A stretch of DNA of 64,000 nt, taken from Limnanthes douglasii subsp. nivea. Taxonomy: Eukaryota; Streptophyta; Magnoliopsida; Brassicales; Limnanthaceae. Under the pieces are notes generated by a model. The model was not told where the DNA came from. It worked only from the letters and a program-made list of their open reading frames with translations, and made no database searches. The position numbers and the translations under genes are program-made. Positions 21,425 to 31,985 of this stretch are shown here, in pieces. The number at the start of each line of letters is the position of its first letter. The stretch's first letter is position 1. Where the stretch lies: the NCBI GenBank assembly GCA_036936605.1, contig JAUPFV010000005.1, positions 158,225,195 through 158,289,194 of the forward strand, given 5' to 3'.

Positions 21425-21741
21425 ATTAAATGTTTGGGTGTTTTGTAGTGAGAGATTTAAGCTGCTTGGTTGTATTAAATATTCATTACCCTCATTAATG
21501 AAAGTAGTTGGGTATTTATATCCTTAATTATGAACCCATGGGCTTTCAGGTCAAGTTATGAAACTGGATCAAGTTTAAGGACCCATTTACTTAATAAGCT
21601 GATTAGTACCTAGCTTAGTCAAAAGGTGTTTATTGTTTTAATACTTTTGTCCTGTCCGGATAGTTCAGTGGGCATTTATTCTCAGAATTACCCCTGTCCG
21701 GTTTTCTCAGTGAGTAGTGGTGAATAAATCCGCACTCATCA
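21425..21741 (-). repeat. El4 5' LTR, partial
   Basis: The right end GCACTCATCA is the inverted form of the family start TGATGAGT(G/C). The TATA box (minus TATAAATA) is at 21513-21520. The left end is cut within sequence corresponding to TATTTAATGTTTGGGTAGAA of E. The LTR's last 70 or so bp, the PBS and gag start are gone. Confidence 0.8.
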
Positions 21742-22532
21742 CTTCTAACTCACCAAAATTATCTTCATCATTCGAACTTTGAACCAGTATATCGTCAATA
21801 TATACTTCAATATTTCTCCCAATTTGCGACTCGAAGGTTTTGTTCACTAGACGCTGGTAAGTTTCCCCTGCATTTTTCAACCCCAACGAAATTAATTTAT
21901 TACTATGTAAACCCCTTCCAGTGATTAACGAAGTCTTTTCCTCATCCTTCAGATCTATCCTGATGTGATTGTACTCTACATAACCATCTATAAAAGAAAG
22001 AAACCGATTTCTTGATGTGGAGTCTACCAGTTGATCAATCTGTGGGATTGGAAAATGATCTTTTAGACAAGCTCTATTCAAGTATGTGAAATCTACACAC
22101 ATTCTCCATTTGCCATTCTTTTTTTTTACCAAAACCAGGTTTGCTGCCCACAAAGGATATTGAGATTCTCGCATATGCCCAACTTTGATAAAACATTCAA
22201 ACTCTGCAACTATCGCCTCAGATTTCTCGTGGGAAAAATGTCTTATTTTCTGAATTATTGGTCTGACATTATTCTTGATTGATAGTTTGTGACAAATAAT
22301 TTTCGGGGGGGACGCCATTTACATCTTCTAGACACCAAGCAAACATGTCTAATTTTGAAGATAAAAACTCAATCAACCTTTGCCTTAAATTTGGAGATAA
22401 TTTTGTTCCAATTTTCAACACTTTCCCTCATGGGTACATATGATCCTCATAATTTTCATCAAGAACTAACAGATTGGGGGACTCCTTTGGGTCATCAAAA
22501 TGGGTTGGCTCCAAGGAACTCCCCACTAGCTG
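21742..22532 (-). pseudogene. El5 RT, N-terminal part, cut by El4
   Basis: After the conserved stop the minus strand reads QLVGSSLEPTHFDDPKESPN, then PPKIICHKLSIKNN, ESQYPLWAANLVLVKKKNGKW, VDSTSRNRFLSFIDGY and EVYIDDILVQSS. This is a Tat RT clearly diverged from the El2/E families. A frameshift coincides with a run of seven C/G at about 22309-22315. The frame ends at the El4 LTR, so the rest of pol was displaced or lost. Confidence 0.83.
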
Positions 22533-22535
22533 TTA
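22533..22535 (-). promoter_or_regulatory. Conserved in-frame stop (TAA) at protease/RT boundary, El5
   Basis: On the minus strand: ACA-TAA-CAG-CTA-GTG-GGG. Upstream ECYQIVLSSKQIQ aligns with ECYATALAPKNLG of El4, placing this stop at the homologous codon. TAA-CAG-CTA matches stop-CAR-YYA exactly. The family is diverged from the others, so the site is old. Confidence 0.6.
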
Positions 22536-24940
22536 TGTTTTCTCTGATTCACTCCCTTGAATTTGCTTGGAAGATAAAACGATTTGATAGCATTCTCTAG
22601 CCATTTTTGGTTGCTTCCAATTGTCCCAATATTATTCCTCACAACATATGTTAAGCACTGATGTACTATAGAGATAACATCATGCATCTTGGACAAGCAC
22701 GACCTTTCAAAAATAACATTGTAAGATGTGGGAACATCTACAACGATAAACAAAATTTCAACCTCTTTCCTGAAACGTCCTTGGCCTAATTCAACCACAC
22801 TTTCAAATTCTCCAACCACTTTAGCGATCACCCCTATGAATCTCACAATAGTTCTATCAGATCTTCGGATAACATGAGGATTAAAAATCTTCTTATAACT
22901 TCTCATAAACAAAATATTGGCAGAGCTTCATGTATCAATAAGAAACATTTTGCACATGATCACCATATATCCCTGCAAATTATTGGAGGGGGGGGGAGCT
23001 TGATACTAATGTGCTGAGGCACCCACCTGTAGCTGAATAGTCAAGCTGACTATATGCATTTTCCGAGAAATATATGAATTTTCTGCAATAGTATCACCCT
23101 TAAAATTGCTAAAGATTCAAAATATGCACATAAATCACTAACTTTTTTTTTGGAACGATTTCTTCCGCCATACTAATATCGTTTCTCCTCTCATTTGGTT
23201 CCAAGTGCTCTGTCGCAATGTCAAAATAATCAATCTCCTCGGAAATGACTAACGCAGTTTCTTCTTCTTTTGAATTTTCTTTGATCGTTAGATTTTTGCG
23301 GGAGTTCTTTTTTATAAAATTTGTCAATTTTCCATTTTCAGTTAACGTTTGTATTTATTTATTCAATGCAATACAATTCTTTGTGTCATGGCTAACACCT
23401 TCATGATACTTGCAAAATCTACTATTTCTATTTTCCCTCGGAGTTTAAATTGGGAAAGGCTTACAAAATTATACATGACCACGAGTTTTATCAAATACAG
23501 TAGCCACACACTCAGTCAGATCTGCAAAATACTCTCGTCGGATCCACTTGTTAGATATTGGCCTACCCACATGCTGTGTACTATACTTTTGTTGATTTAA
23601 TTTGGGCCTCGGAGGATACTGATTCACTGGTTTTGCTTGTACATTTGTTCGAGGAGGTTGAGCAGTAACAAGAGATCTTTGAAACTGATTATGTTCCAAT
23701 TGATCACTAGATCCTATTTCCGATGCTTAAGTTTCTTCTACCAATATTTGTTTTTCAACTTGATCAAGAAGAGCCCCAAAAGTCATTTCTTGACTCTCAC
23801 CCACAATATCTTTCAATATTTCAGGGAGAAGCCCCATTCGATACACTGCTAAAGCCACGAAATCTTTACAATGTTCCATATCAGTTTTTGCCTTAACAAA
23901 ATAATTGGTATAATTTTTTAAACTTTCCCCAAACTTTTGTCTGCAATATATTATAATGTCTCCATTAGCTCGATTTTTTTTACTACCCACGAAATACTGT
24001 TGGAAAACATTCCAGAAAATATTATAGTTTTGGATATAGCCTTGCGGGAGACGATTATACCACTTTGAAGCATTTCCCTTAAAACTTTGAGAGAAAAACA
24101 CGCACAACAACTTATCATCATCATCATCAAAATTTATCATGAATTTTTTGAATTGCTCAATATGACTGTCAGGATCTTGCGTCCGTCGAATTTTTCCAGC
24201 TTAGAAATGTCAAAATGCTTTGGAAAATTTCCAGAAAGTATCTCGGCGTACAAATGAGAAGACCTCTAATTATAGCATGCTCTATAAACATTAGCTCTTG
24301 GACCCTCGTGAGCCATTGCATAGAGACCTTCATCAGAAGGAGTTGGGTATTGATTACTTACACGATACTCAAAATTTTGACTTCCTCATTGATTTTGAAC
24401 ATGCACGACATTATCTTTCTTTGCATGGTCCTTAGAAGCCTAATTTTTCCCTTTAAAATCTTTAGTACGATGACCCGATCAATGCTATTTTCTATATATT
24501 TTCGAATATTTCTTCTTGATATCCTTCGTCATGCGATACTCTCTTTCCAAAGAAGATTCACTGGATTCATAGAGTGAATAATCACTTGACTCAGATAATT
24601 AATACATGTGTCTTGGTTTTAACCTTTTCCTTGGATAATAGCGATGATGCCTCCGGTACGTGTCCTTCTTACTGATTTGATGATAGTGATCTGATTCATC
24701 TTTCTTAGTTTTATTTTCTCTTTGGACTTCAAATCGTTTTTTCTAAGAAGCAATCGGTGCATCTCTTTCAAAATTCAGCTTTTCGATTTCTTCTAACAAC
24801 TCATTTCTCCGAGCAACTAACATAGATTCTTCTAAAATTTCACCAGTGTGCTGATCATCATGTTGTTGATCAATTTCCATATTATTTTCTGCAGGGTTTT
24901 TTTTTCCGAACTCTTTTCCAATTACCACATCATTATTCAT
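22536..24940 (-). pseudogene. El5 gag-protease, decayed
   Basis: The likely start is at 24940 (MNNDVVIGKEFGKK...NELLEEIEKLNFERD). The gag core at 23727-24140 is open (MINFDDDDDKLLCVFFSQSFKGNASKWYNRL). A basic/Pro-rich linker is at 23469-23699. The zinc-knuckle-like CKYHEGVSHDTKNC lies near 23390. The protease motif reads DT-stop-SSANILF near 22935, where Gly became TGA. The domain PTSYNVIFERSCLSKMHD follows at 22526-22912. Diverged from E but with the same order. Confidence 0.83.
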
Positions 24941-25008
24941 GTCTAATCCTTAAAGTTCAATCACTTTTCTTTCAAAATTTCCGCAAGGTTTTGGAAGACA
25001 ATTTTGGG

Positions 25009-25080
25009 TACCAAATCATTTCCCATAGACGGCGCCAATGCGAGTACCAAATCGTTTCTCACAGACGGCGCCAATGATAG
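25009..25080 (-). repeat. El5 duplicated primer-binding site, two 36-bp units
   Basis: Two tandem 36-bp units (25009-25044 and 25045-25080) each contain GGCGCCA. On the minus strand they read TGGCGCCGTCTGTGAG and TGGCGCCGTCTATGGG. The unit next to the LTR is the functional PBS position; the other is a diverged copy. This PBS class differs from that of E, El2 and El8, so a different tRNA primer is expected. Confidence 0.75.
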
Positions 25081-25402
25081 TTCCAGAAATCTTTGGAGGA
25101 GGTTTTTGAGTAAAACAATATTTAGAGGACCAAATTTTTTATTCAGATTACTTAGTCAATATTTTAGAGAGAGAAAACTATGTTTTTAGAGAGAGAAAAT
25201 AAGAGTAATAATTGCTCAATCATTAATCAATCATCCTTTCTTAGAAAGCATCATTTCCTAGAAAGGGGTGGTGCTTTTATAGTTAAATAATAGGTCCGAC
25301 AAGTCTAATTGTGCTTTTCATTAATTATCAACTTCTCATAAGAGACTTTCTTTATTAACAAAATGCCCATAACTTTCTTAGATCATTATTCTTCCCTTAT
25401 CA
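25075..25402 (-). repeat. El5 5' LTR (probable)
   Basis: It begins immediately beside the PBS and has short inverted ends (TGATA/TATCA), giving about 328 bp. A minus-strand TATA box (CTATAAAAGCACC) lies near 25278. The outer end is chosen from the inverted termini only, since no second copy is present; a TATCA six bases further right is an alternative. Confidence 0.6.
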
Positions 25403-26870
25403 GTATCATACTCAATATATGATTGACTATTGTCATTATCAATACTAACATCTGAGGTTTGGTTTTCTTTATTGGTGGTAATCTTACTAGTCTTTTTTTC
25501 TTATTTTCTGGTGAGTGATGAGGGTTCTGAGAGAGAGATCCAACCTCTGAAGAACTTCTTAATAAGTGTTTATGGTCCATCTTACTGTCATCATTTCTTG
25601 AGGGAGTTGTAGTTGGGTAAGGAATAATTCTTTCATATTTGTGACCATTAATTGTTATGGATTTGATTTTCGGCACCATATGTTCCATCTTGAGAGGATG
25701 AAATCTGAATTAGGTTGTGATGATCTAATTTTGTATTCAATGAGGATTGTCCTTCATTGATGGTCATTAATTTTTTTATGATGTGAAGCATTATGGACAA
25801 TATGATGGTATGAGGGTATATTTCTGTAGATAATGGCGAGCGAGAAAGCATCATGGTCTCTAAATCCAATCCATGGCTTGTGTGTGAAAGATTTAAAAAC
25901 GTCTAATTCAATCCATCATTTGCAACAATTAAATTTGGCTTTATTTCTAATGGGAACCTAGGTATAAATGCGTATAAAGTGACTTAACTATATTATGGAT
26001 AATGTCTTGATTGTACGTATACTCAAGTAAATTTGGGAAGGTAACTCAAACACGAGTTATTGGTGATTCAAGTCTAGGGTTGAACTCATGTGTCCATTTT
26101 AGCAGTCTCATATAATGCTGCCCTATAGACCAGACATTTCGCTTCTATAGTTTCCTAAGATCAGTTAATTTTTCTAATTCAATAAGTACACGCCTATGAT
26201 CCTAACTAGACATATTAAAATTACCAATAACCTGAAAATTTTCTAGAAATTTGTAGATATCATTCATTTATGGGCGGCCAAAAGAAAATTTTCCAATAAG
26301 CGTAAATTTAGATTTGGAGAGTAGAAGTTTTTTTTTCCAGTGTAATATATGGCCTTGAATATTGCATTGTCTTTAGACATAATATTGTCATGAATGAATT
26401 ACTTCGTGCTTGATCTTGTTGTCTCGACTTAAGTTTTGATTTGGGTTTTATTTTGTAAGGCCGAAGATTATTCCGTTTTAAAGAGCTTTGTTCATACATA
26501 AAATTATTTCTCAAAAATGTAAATTATTCAGCATAATATTATATATTTACTTATTTGTGAGACGATAATATAAAATTGTTATCTTGAAGTTTGAGAGGTT
26601 ATTGATGTAAAGTTAGAAACCTATGGTTTATGACTGTTTTTTTAAAGTAAAACAATTATGTAGACGTTTGTGAAAAGAACTTGAGACATGATTTATTGAA
26701 AACTTAATCCATATCTAATGTTTACATTTCCCGCATATAACCGAAATAGTGCATTGAACCAAATTCAAGAACAACTCTGATTAGAGGAGGAAAGTGTTCT
26801 CTGAATCTTGAAACATTCTTCATCCGTACGATACTGCAACTTGACCCGAAGCCAAATAAATTTTCTCAAA
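25403..26870. other. Intergenic AT-rich region, no recognised gene
   Basis: Short minus-strand frames at 25386-25869 encode Ser/Pro/His/Lys-rich peptides overlapping by a frameshift, which I do not recognise. Another short frame at 26308-26514 is Lys-rich and equally unrecognised. I see no LTR, no clear promoter and no homology with the elements around it. It may hold an unrecognised decayed element. Confidence 0.35.
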
Positions 26871-26879
26871 TTTTATATA

Positions 26880-27139
26880 GGGTTCGGCTAAATTCGGGTC
26901 CAAAATATGTTAACCAGCCCCAAAAAACAAGCATTTTTGAAGTTTTACAATTTTACCCTTACCCCGGCGGTTGAACTTTTCTCAACCGCCGGTTGAGACC
27001 CTCCCACCCGGCGGAAAAGCTGTTTCACCCGCCGGGGTAAGGTTCTCCGCCGGTGGAGAGGGTCTCAACCGACGGGGTAAAAAACGGCGCTGAAATTTTA
27101 GGGCTGGTTATCATTGAGGGCCCTAATTTAGCCAAACCC
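26880..27139. mobile_element. MULE-type MITE with 9-bp target duplication
   Basis: The 260-bp element has terminal inverted repeats of about 40 bp: GGGTTCGGCTAAATTCGGG at the left, and GGGTTTGGCTAAATTAGGG on the opposite strand at the right, both running to TAACCAGCCC. It is flanked by TTTTATATA on both sides (26871-26879 and 27140-27148). A 9-bp duplication with long inverted repeats is typical of Mutator-like elements. The interior (about 26960-27085) is strikingly GC-rich and made of CCGGCGG/CCGCCGG repeats in both orientations. No coding capacity. Confidence 0.88.
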
Positions 27140-27573
27140 TTTTATATATGCTTAGCTCTTTCTATAATGCAAAGTGAAAATATTTTACTCCGACCCATAC
27201 TTTATTTTTGTGTAAAGTAATGGAATGATGAACCAATATATATTATCTTGAATTGGGGTTTTTGGATAGTAATTATTGTTGGAATTATAGAGGTTACAGT
27301 GTCATGGATAAGGTTATGTCAAAATAATTATTAATTCAACGGGTCACTAGGTTCTATATAGTATTCGACTGATTGCAAAGGTTTACCGTTTGAAATAAGA
27401 ACTTCAAGATTTTCTCCCATGGGCTTCAATTGATTTTTGAAGACGAAATCCAAAAATGTTAAAAATCAATAAAAGCTATCTATTATGTTGATATACTTTC
27501 ATAGAAATTTCATTGCTTTTGGTGTAGTGGGTTTCTTTTTCAGGAAAAAAAATATCCCAGCAAACAAATAATA

Positions 27574-28860
27574 TTTTTTTTGTTTTTTTTTTGTTTTTGG
27601 CAAAAATATTATTATATTCATTAAACAATTGCTCAGTTACAGAGCCCAATCTCAATTGGGTTAAGAAAGAGCACGAGGGCCCAATACAAGAATAATATCA
27701 CTAGGGCTAGGGTTTTTATACCCAAATCGAGGAGTAACCCTAATTTTCCTTCTCTTTGTCTTCTCTCTTTCTCAGACTCTAAACTTTCTGAACCCTAATC
27801 CACCATAGCCAATCCTTCAAAGTTTTTCATCCTGGATCAATGTAACCTATACCCAAACACTCTAAAATCAAAATCGCTCGAAGTGAAGCTGAGATATCTT
27901 GCCCAGCAAATGAACAGCTTCGCCTCTCATCCAGAACCCACTTTGTAACCCAATCTGCTGCCACATTTTCCAATCTGGAAATGTGGCAGATTCTCATAGC
28001 CGGTTGAACCAAAACCTTGAAAAACCCATCTCTACTTCTACCGAATTCATCATCATTCGTGAAGTTTTTGATCAAGGGTAAGCAGTCAGACTCAATGTCT
28101 ACTGCATTCCAACCTCTTCTGTTACAAAGAAGGAGAGCTTCTATCAGAGCTCTTTTTTCAGCTTGTAATGGAGGCAATTTTCCAAAGAGAAAGCCAGCTC
28201 CCTCAATGAAGTGAGTTCCCCTGGCTGTCTCTAACGATAATCCCACCAGTCGCCTCACCGGAGAAACAGGAAGCACCGTCTACATTAATCTTCAATCTTC
28301 CCCGATCTGGAGGCTTCCACACCAGGTAATTGATCTTCTTCTGACTACTAGAGTAGGCACCAATTTTCCCTCCTGCATCCATTACATTTAGCCAATGCTT
28401 AGGTTTCAACTTAGAATCAATACCCAGTATAAATCGTTTTATTCTTTCAACAGCCTGATAGAAATTATCAGTAGGTTTTCCAAACTTAGCGTGATTCCTG
28501 TTATACCAAATAGCCCATACAATTAATTGTGGTACAATGTGGGTGATATGGAATCGCCCTCGAGAAACACTGAACCACACATGAAACATATGTGAAACAT
28601 ATGCCTCAGACTCATGCATCTTTTCACTGGGATTTTAAATAACAGACCAAAGTAATTCCATAAGTGCCAGGCAAAGCAGCAACTTATAAATAGGTGAGTA
28701 ATGTCCTCACAGTTGCTGCAAAACTGGCACTTAGACACTATAGAGAAATGTCTCTTGATAAGTACATTATCAGTTGGGGAATGAAGTTTTTGAATATTTT
28801 CCAGCTCAAAAATGAAATTTTTGTTGGTATGAAACTGTGCCAGATCTTTTTATAAAAGAA
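27574..28860 (-). mobile_element. LINE-A: L1-type LINE 3' end
   Basis: A minus-strand poly(A) tail (T-rich run 27574-27598) follows a short 3' UTR and the C-terminus of an L1-type ORF2. Only the zinc-binding region and RNase H remain, so it is a typical 5'-truncated insertion. The 5' breakpoint lies near 28860. I could not identify target duplications. Confidence 0.82.
27827..28738 (-). pseudogene. LINE-A zf-RVT and RNase H domains
   Basis: A zf-RVT region (KCQFCSNCEDITHLFISCCFAWHLW) at about 28660-28745 is followed by IVWAIWYNRNHAKFG. The RNase H (RVT_3-like) domain has INVDGASCFSGEATGG, LQAEKRALIEALLL, DIESDCLPLI and NVAADWVTKWV, so all four acidic residues appear present. A frameshift near 28240 splits RNase H. 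It ends in ECLGIGYIDPG-stop at 27827. Confidence 0.85.
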
Positions 28861-30149
28861 TGAATTATTACTTTTAGATCTTATGTTCTCCCAAGTATTT
28901 TTTGTACATAATTTTTTTGTTATTTAGTTAAATCTAAATAAATTTTAGACAGACAGTGAAATAAGAATAAATTTTTTTTAGTGGAGTCCAATTTTTTTTT
29001 GAAAAATATCTATTTCTTTAAATTTTTTTAATATATTCTATAAAAAATATCATTAAACAACATATTGTTAAATTAAACGTTACTTATTTTATCAATAACT
29101 TTAATTCAAAATTTATATAAAAATATTTGTGTATAATAAATTTATTTAATATTTTTAAAAAAAAAGGTTAATAGACTAAAGTTATATTTTATCAATTATA
29201 AAGTAGTTTTACATATACTATAGTATTTGTAACACCAGTCCCCCCGTGGTTACATGTAGTGAGGATGAAGTCTTTTGTCTGGCCTATTTATGCATGCTTC
29301 AAGATAAATTGGTTTTTAATTTTGTTAACTTTGTTTTGTCTTATTGCTGTATACGTTATTTCATTACGAAGAGTTGTATTCTTATTTCTTTGATTTATAT
29401 CTAATTGTAGGTTTGGTTGATAATTCGGTTTTAATTTTGTTAGCTTTGTTTTATATCTTAGTGCTGTTTACGTTATTTCATTGCGAAGAGACGTACTCTT
29501 ATTTCTTGATTTATATCTAATTGTAATTGTAGATTTGGTCGTGAAAATTAAAAATAAATTAATCTAAAAAATTCGTGTAAATTTCTATATTTTTTGTTAT
29601 GTGTTTTGGTGTAGAATTTTTTTAAATGTATTTTTTATTAAAATTGAAAAAATTACACTTGATCCTTAGGTTTAAAAAGTTTTGGATATAACCAATACCC
29701 AGACTTAAACCAATTACAAGGGTTGCAACATCAACTATTTTTTATAAATTCAGTGCCATTGAAATCACCGCTTCTAAGAAAAGCTTAAAGGCAGGTGAAA
29801 GGGTTGAGAGATGTGGTTGATTTGGGCTTGGTTAAACCGTGAAAGAAGTTTTCTTTCTGGAGACTGTTCCTCATGTGAGAATCGCTTTGTATTCGATTAT
29901 TCTTGAGACTTCTTCCTTCATGTGAGTTAATTTTTCGTTTCCGTTTTGGATTGTCATGAGTCGTCTAACCTATTGAATCTACATTTCATGTGACGAGTTC
30001 CTTTAGTTCTCAAATTTGTTGCTTCTTTAATAAGAGGTTTTTCCTGCAATTTGTGTTATGTCAAGTATTTCTACCTGCTAAAAATATTGTTAATAGCATT
30101 TGTTTCGATGGAGGTTGATAAAGATGTAAAAATAATAAGATTTGATGTT
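28861..30149. other. AT-rich intergenic region with a tandem duplication
   Basis: No gene is recognisable. The only clear structure is the duplication at 29311-29545. A short GC-richer patch lies near 29220-29270. Confidence 0.5.
29311..29545. repeat. Tandem duplication, two units of about 117 bp
   Basis: Both units contain TTTTAATTTTGTTA, ACGTTATTTCATT.CGAAGAG and TTGATTTATATCTAATTGTA in the same order, differing by several substitutions and small indels. Confidence 0.85.
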
Positions 30150-30859
30150 AATTAATCTCTCTAATTGAACCTATAACAATGTTGTTAAGAAGTAGAATTG
30201 CACGCATGCGATTAGGTAGCTAGTTTGTCTCGAGGTCTTGCTTGAATTTAAACTTATGCGTCCATTTTGCTAGCCAGTCTGCTGCTGCATTTTGCTCACG
30301 ATAGATACGATGGATTCTCATTACAGAAATAATTAACTTCATGCAACATTCCATTAAGGAAGAAATGTACCAATGATTATTGAAATGATTTAACGTAGCT
30401 ACAAAAGTTTGATAATATGTTTATATATCTATATTTGGTAAATTCATGATATAAAATTTATATAACCCATCAAGTAAAGCTCGGCTTTCAGTTATTAGAG
30501 GGATATGTTTACCATATAGTCTTCCAATAGCTGAAATTATCTCTCAGTGATGGTTTCTTATAATGATTGCTCTATTTTATTCTCCATCATGTTTGCAGGA
30601 TCCATAAATATTCATCTTTAATATTTGAGTTGAATGAGGAGTCCATTTTGCAATTAAAATCTTGCGAGGATTCTTTAGGTTGTTATAGCAGCACATTGTG
30701 TAAGCAACATCAATATCCAGAAGCCAATGGATTCTTTTCAAAAGGTTAGATATATCTAACTTTTGGATTTGGTATGTATAAACTGGATTAATCTTTGTAT
30801 AACTTTTGAAATATCTAACTTTTGACTGTATAAGTCTGTTGACTGTATAAGCAACTACA

Positions 30860-31060
30860 AACTACAATCTTTGACTGTATAACTTTTGGATTTGCACAAT
30901 ATACTTTTGGATTTGCACAATATATTTTTGGATATATCATATTTTGGATTTGCACAATATACTTTTGGATTGTGTAAGCAACTACAAGATACTTGACCTT
31001 GCAATATATCTAACTTTTGGATTTGGTATGTATAAACTGGATATACTATTCTTCTATAAT
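30860..31060. repeat. Degenerate repeats of a 21-bp motif inside LINE-B
   Basis: ACTTTTGGATTTGCACAATAT recurs at about 30886, 30904, 30926 and 30945, with shorter relatives (TATAACTTTTGGA) to both sides near 30760 and 31015. The array separates RT from RNase H, where the zf-RVT domain should be. Confidence 0.7.
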
Positions 31061-31072
31061 CTTTGTATAACT

Positions 31073-31985
31073 TTATTTGGGATTGAAAAACATTAAGTGG
31101 TAATTTGGGATTGCCAATAGTATAAACTGGATTAATGTTAATCTTCCACCATAAGAGAGAAGAAAAGTATCCCATTCTTGGATTCTTTTTCTTATTTTGA
31201 ATACCAGATCCTCAAAATGAATTTTTTCTGTTTGTTGGATGAATGCAAATACCAAGTTTTTTCATTGGGAGTTGAATAGTATTTGCTGTAAATTATGGAT
31301 ATCATGGTTGTTGAGATATATCTTAAAGTAATAAATGTAGTTTTCTCCTTGTTGATTACTTGACCAGAGTATTGTTGATATATTTGCACGACCCGAAGCT
31401 TGGAGATGCTGGGGGTTGAAGCGTTTAAGAAGATAACCATATCATCATCATAAGCAAGGTAAAGTACTTGAGTTGAACCTACTGACTTGAATCTTGTTGT
31501 TGGATATTTGATATAGATATTTTTAGGCTTCTTATTAGGAATTCTTCTAAAAGTATAAAGAGAGTTGGGAAAAGAGGATCACCCTGCCTCACCTCTCTAT
31601 TAGACTTGAAGTAACCTTTAGATTCTCTGTTTAGAATAAGTGAGTAGCACACTGCTGATATCATACTCCGTATAAGACTTATAAATCTTTGAGATAATCC
31701 AAAAGCCTTTAAGATCTTGAGGATGAAAGTAAATGATAGCTTGTCGAAAGCTTTAGCCATGTCTAGTTTGAAGATTAAATTGCCTCCTCTTGATTTTCTG
31801 CTCAACTCATTGACCAATTCATGAGTTAAGAGAATATTGTCCAGAATGCTTCCACCTGGGATAAAACCACATTGTTCTTGAAATTTTAGTTTAGGGAGGA
31901 GAAGAGATAACCAGTCATTGATGACTCTTGACAAAAGTTTGTTAAAAATAGAGCATATGTTAATATGCTTAAATTCATTACACAT
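31073..31985 (-). pseudogene. LINE-B reverse transcriptase
   Basis: The first piece at 31479-31985 has CGFIPGGSILDNILLTHE, IFKLDMAKAFDKLSF and REVRQGDPLFPTLF, the classical L1 RT blocks. A frameshift follows. The catalytic block reads LAYDDDMVIFLNAS near 31450, where L1 elements usually have YADD. Thumb-like sequence (YGGRLTLIQFILLAIPNYHL) ends at 31073. The endonuclease part upstream (32400-33400) is only patchily readable. Confidence 0.82.

Larger units (their letters stand above)
17101..21741 (-). mobile_element. El4: Tat-lineage element, gag N-terminus deleted, 3' end lost
   Basis: Minus-strand order is a 5' LTR piece (21741-21425), gag fused in from its middle, protease, in-frame TAG, RT, RNase H, aRNH and integrase (to 17185), post-pol block, two minisatellites, then the antisense ORF on the plus strand (16636 back to about 10010). 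El4 sits inside El5, whose RT stops abruptly at its LTR. The 3' LTR is missing at the junction with El2. Confidence 0.85.

Noticed and set aside
25386..25869. Two overlapping minus-strand ORFs as a small gene
   Set aside because: Composition is Ser/His/Lys-rich without motifs and a frameshift would be needed to join them; left as unassigned.
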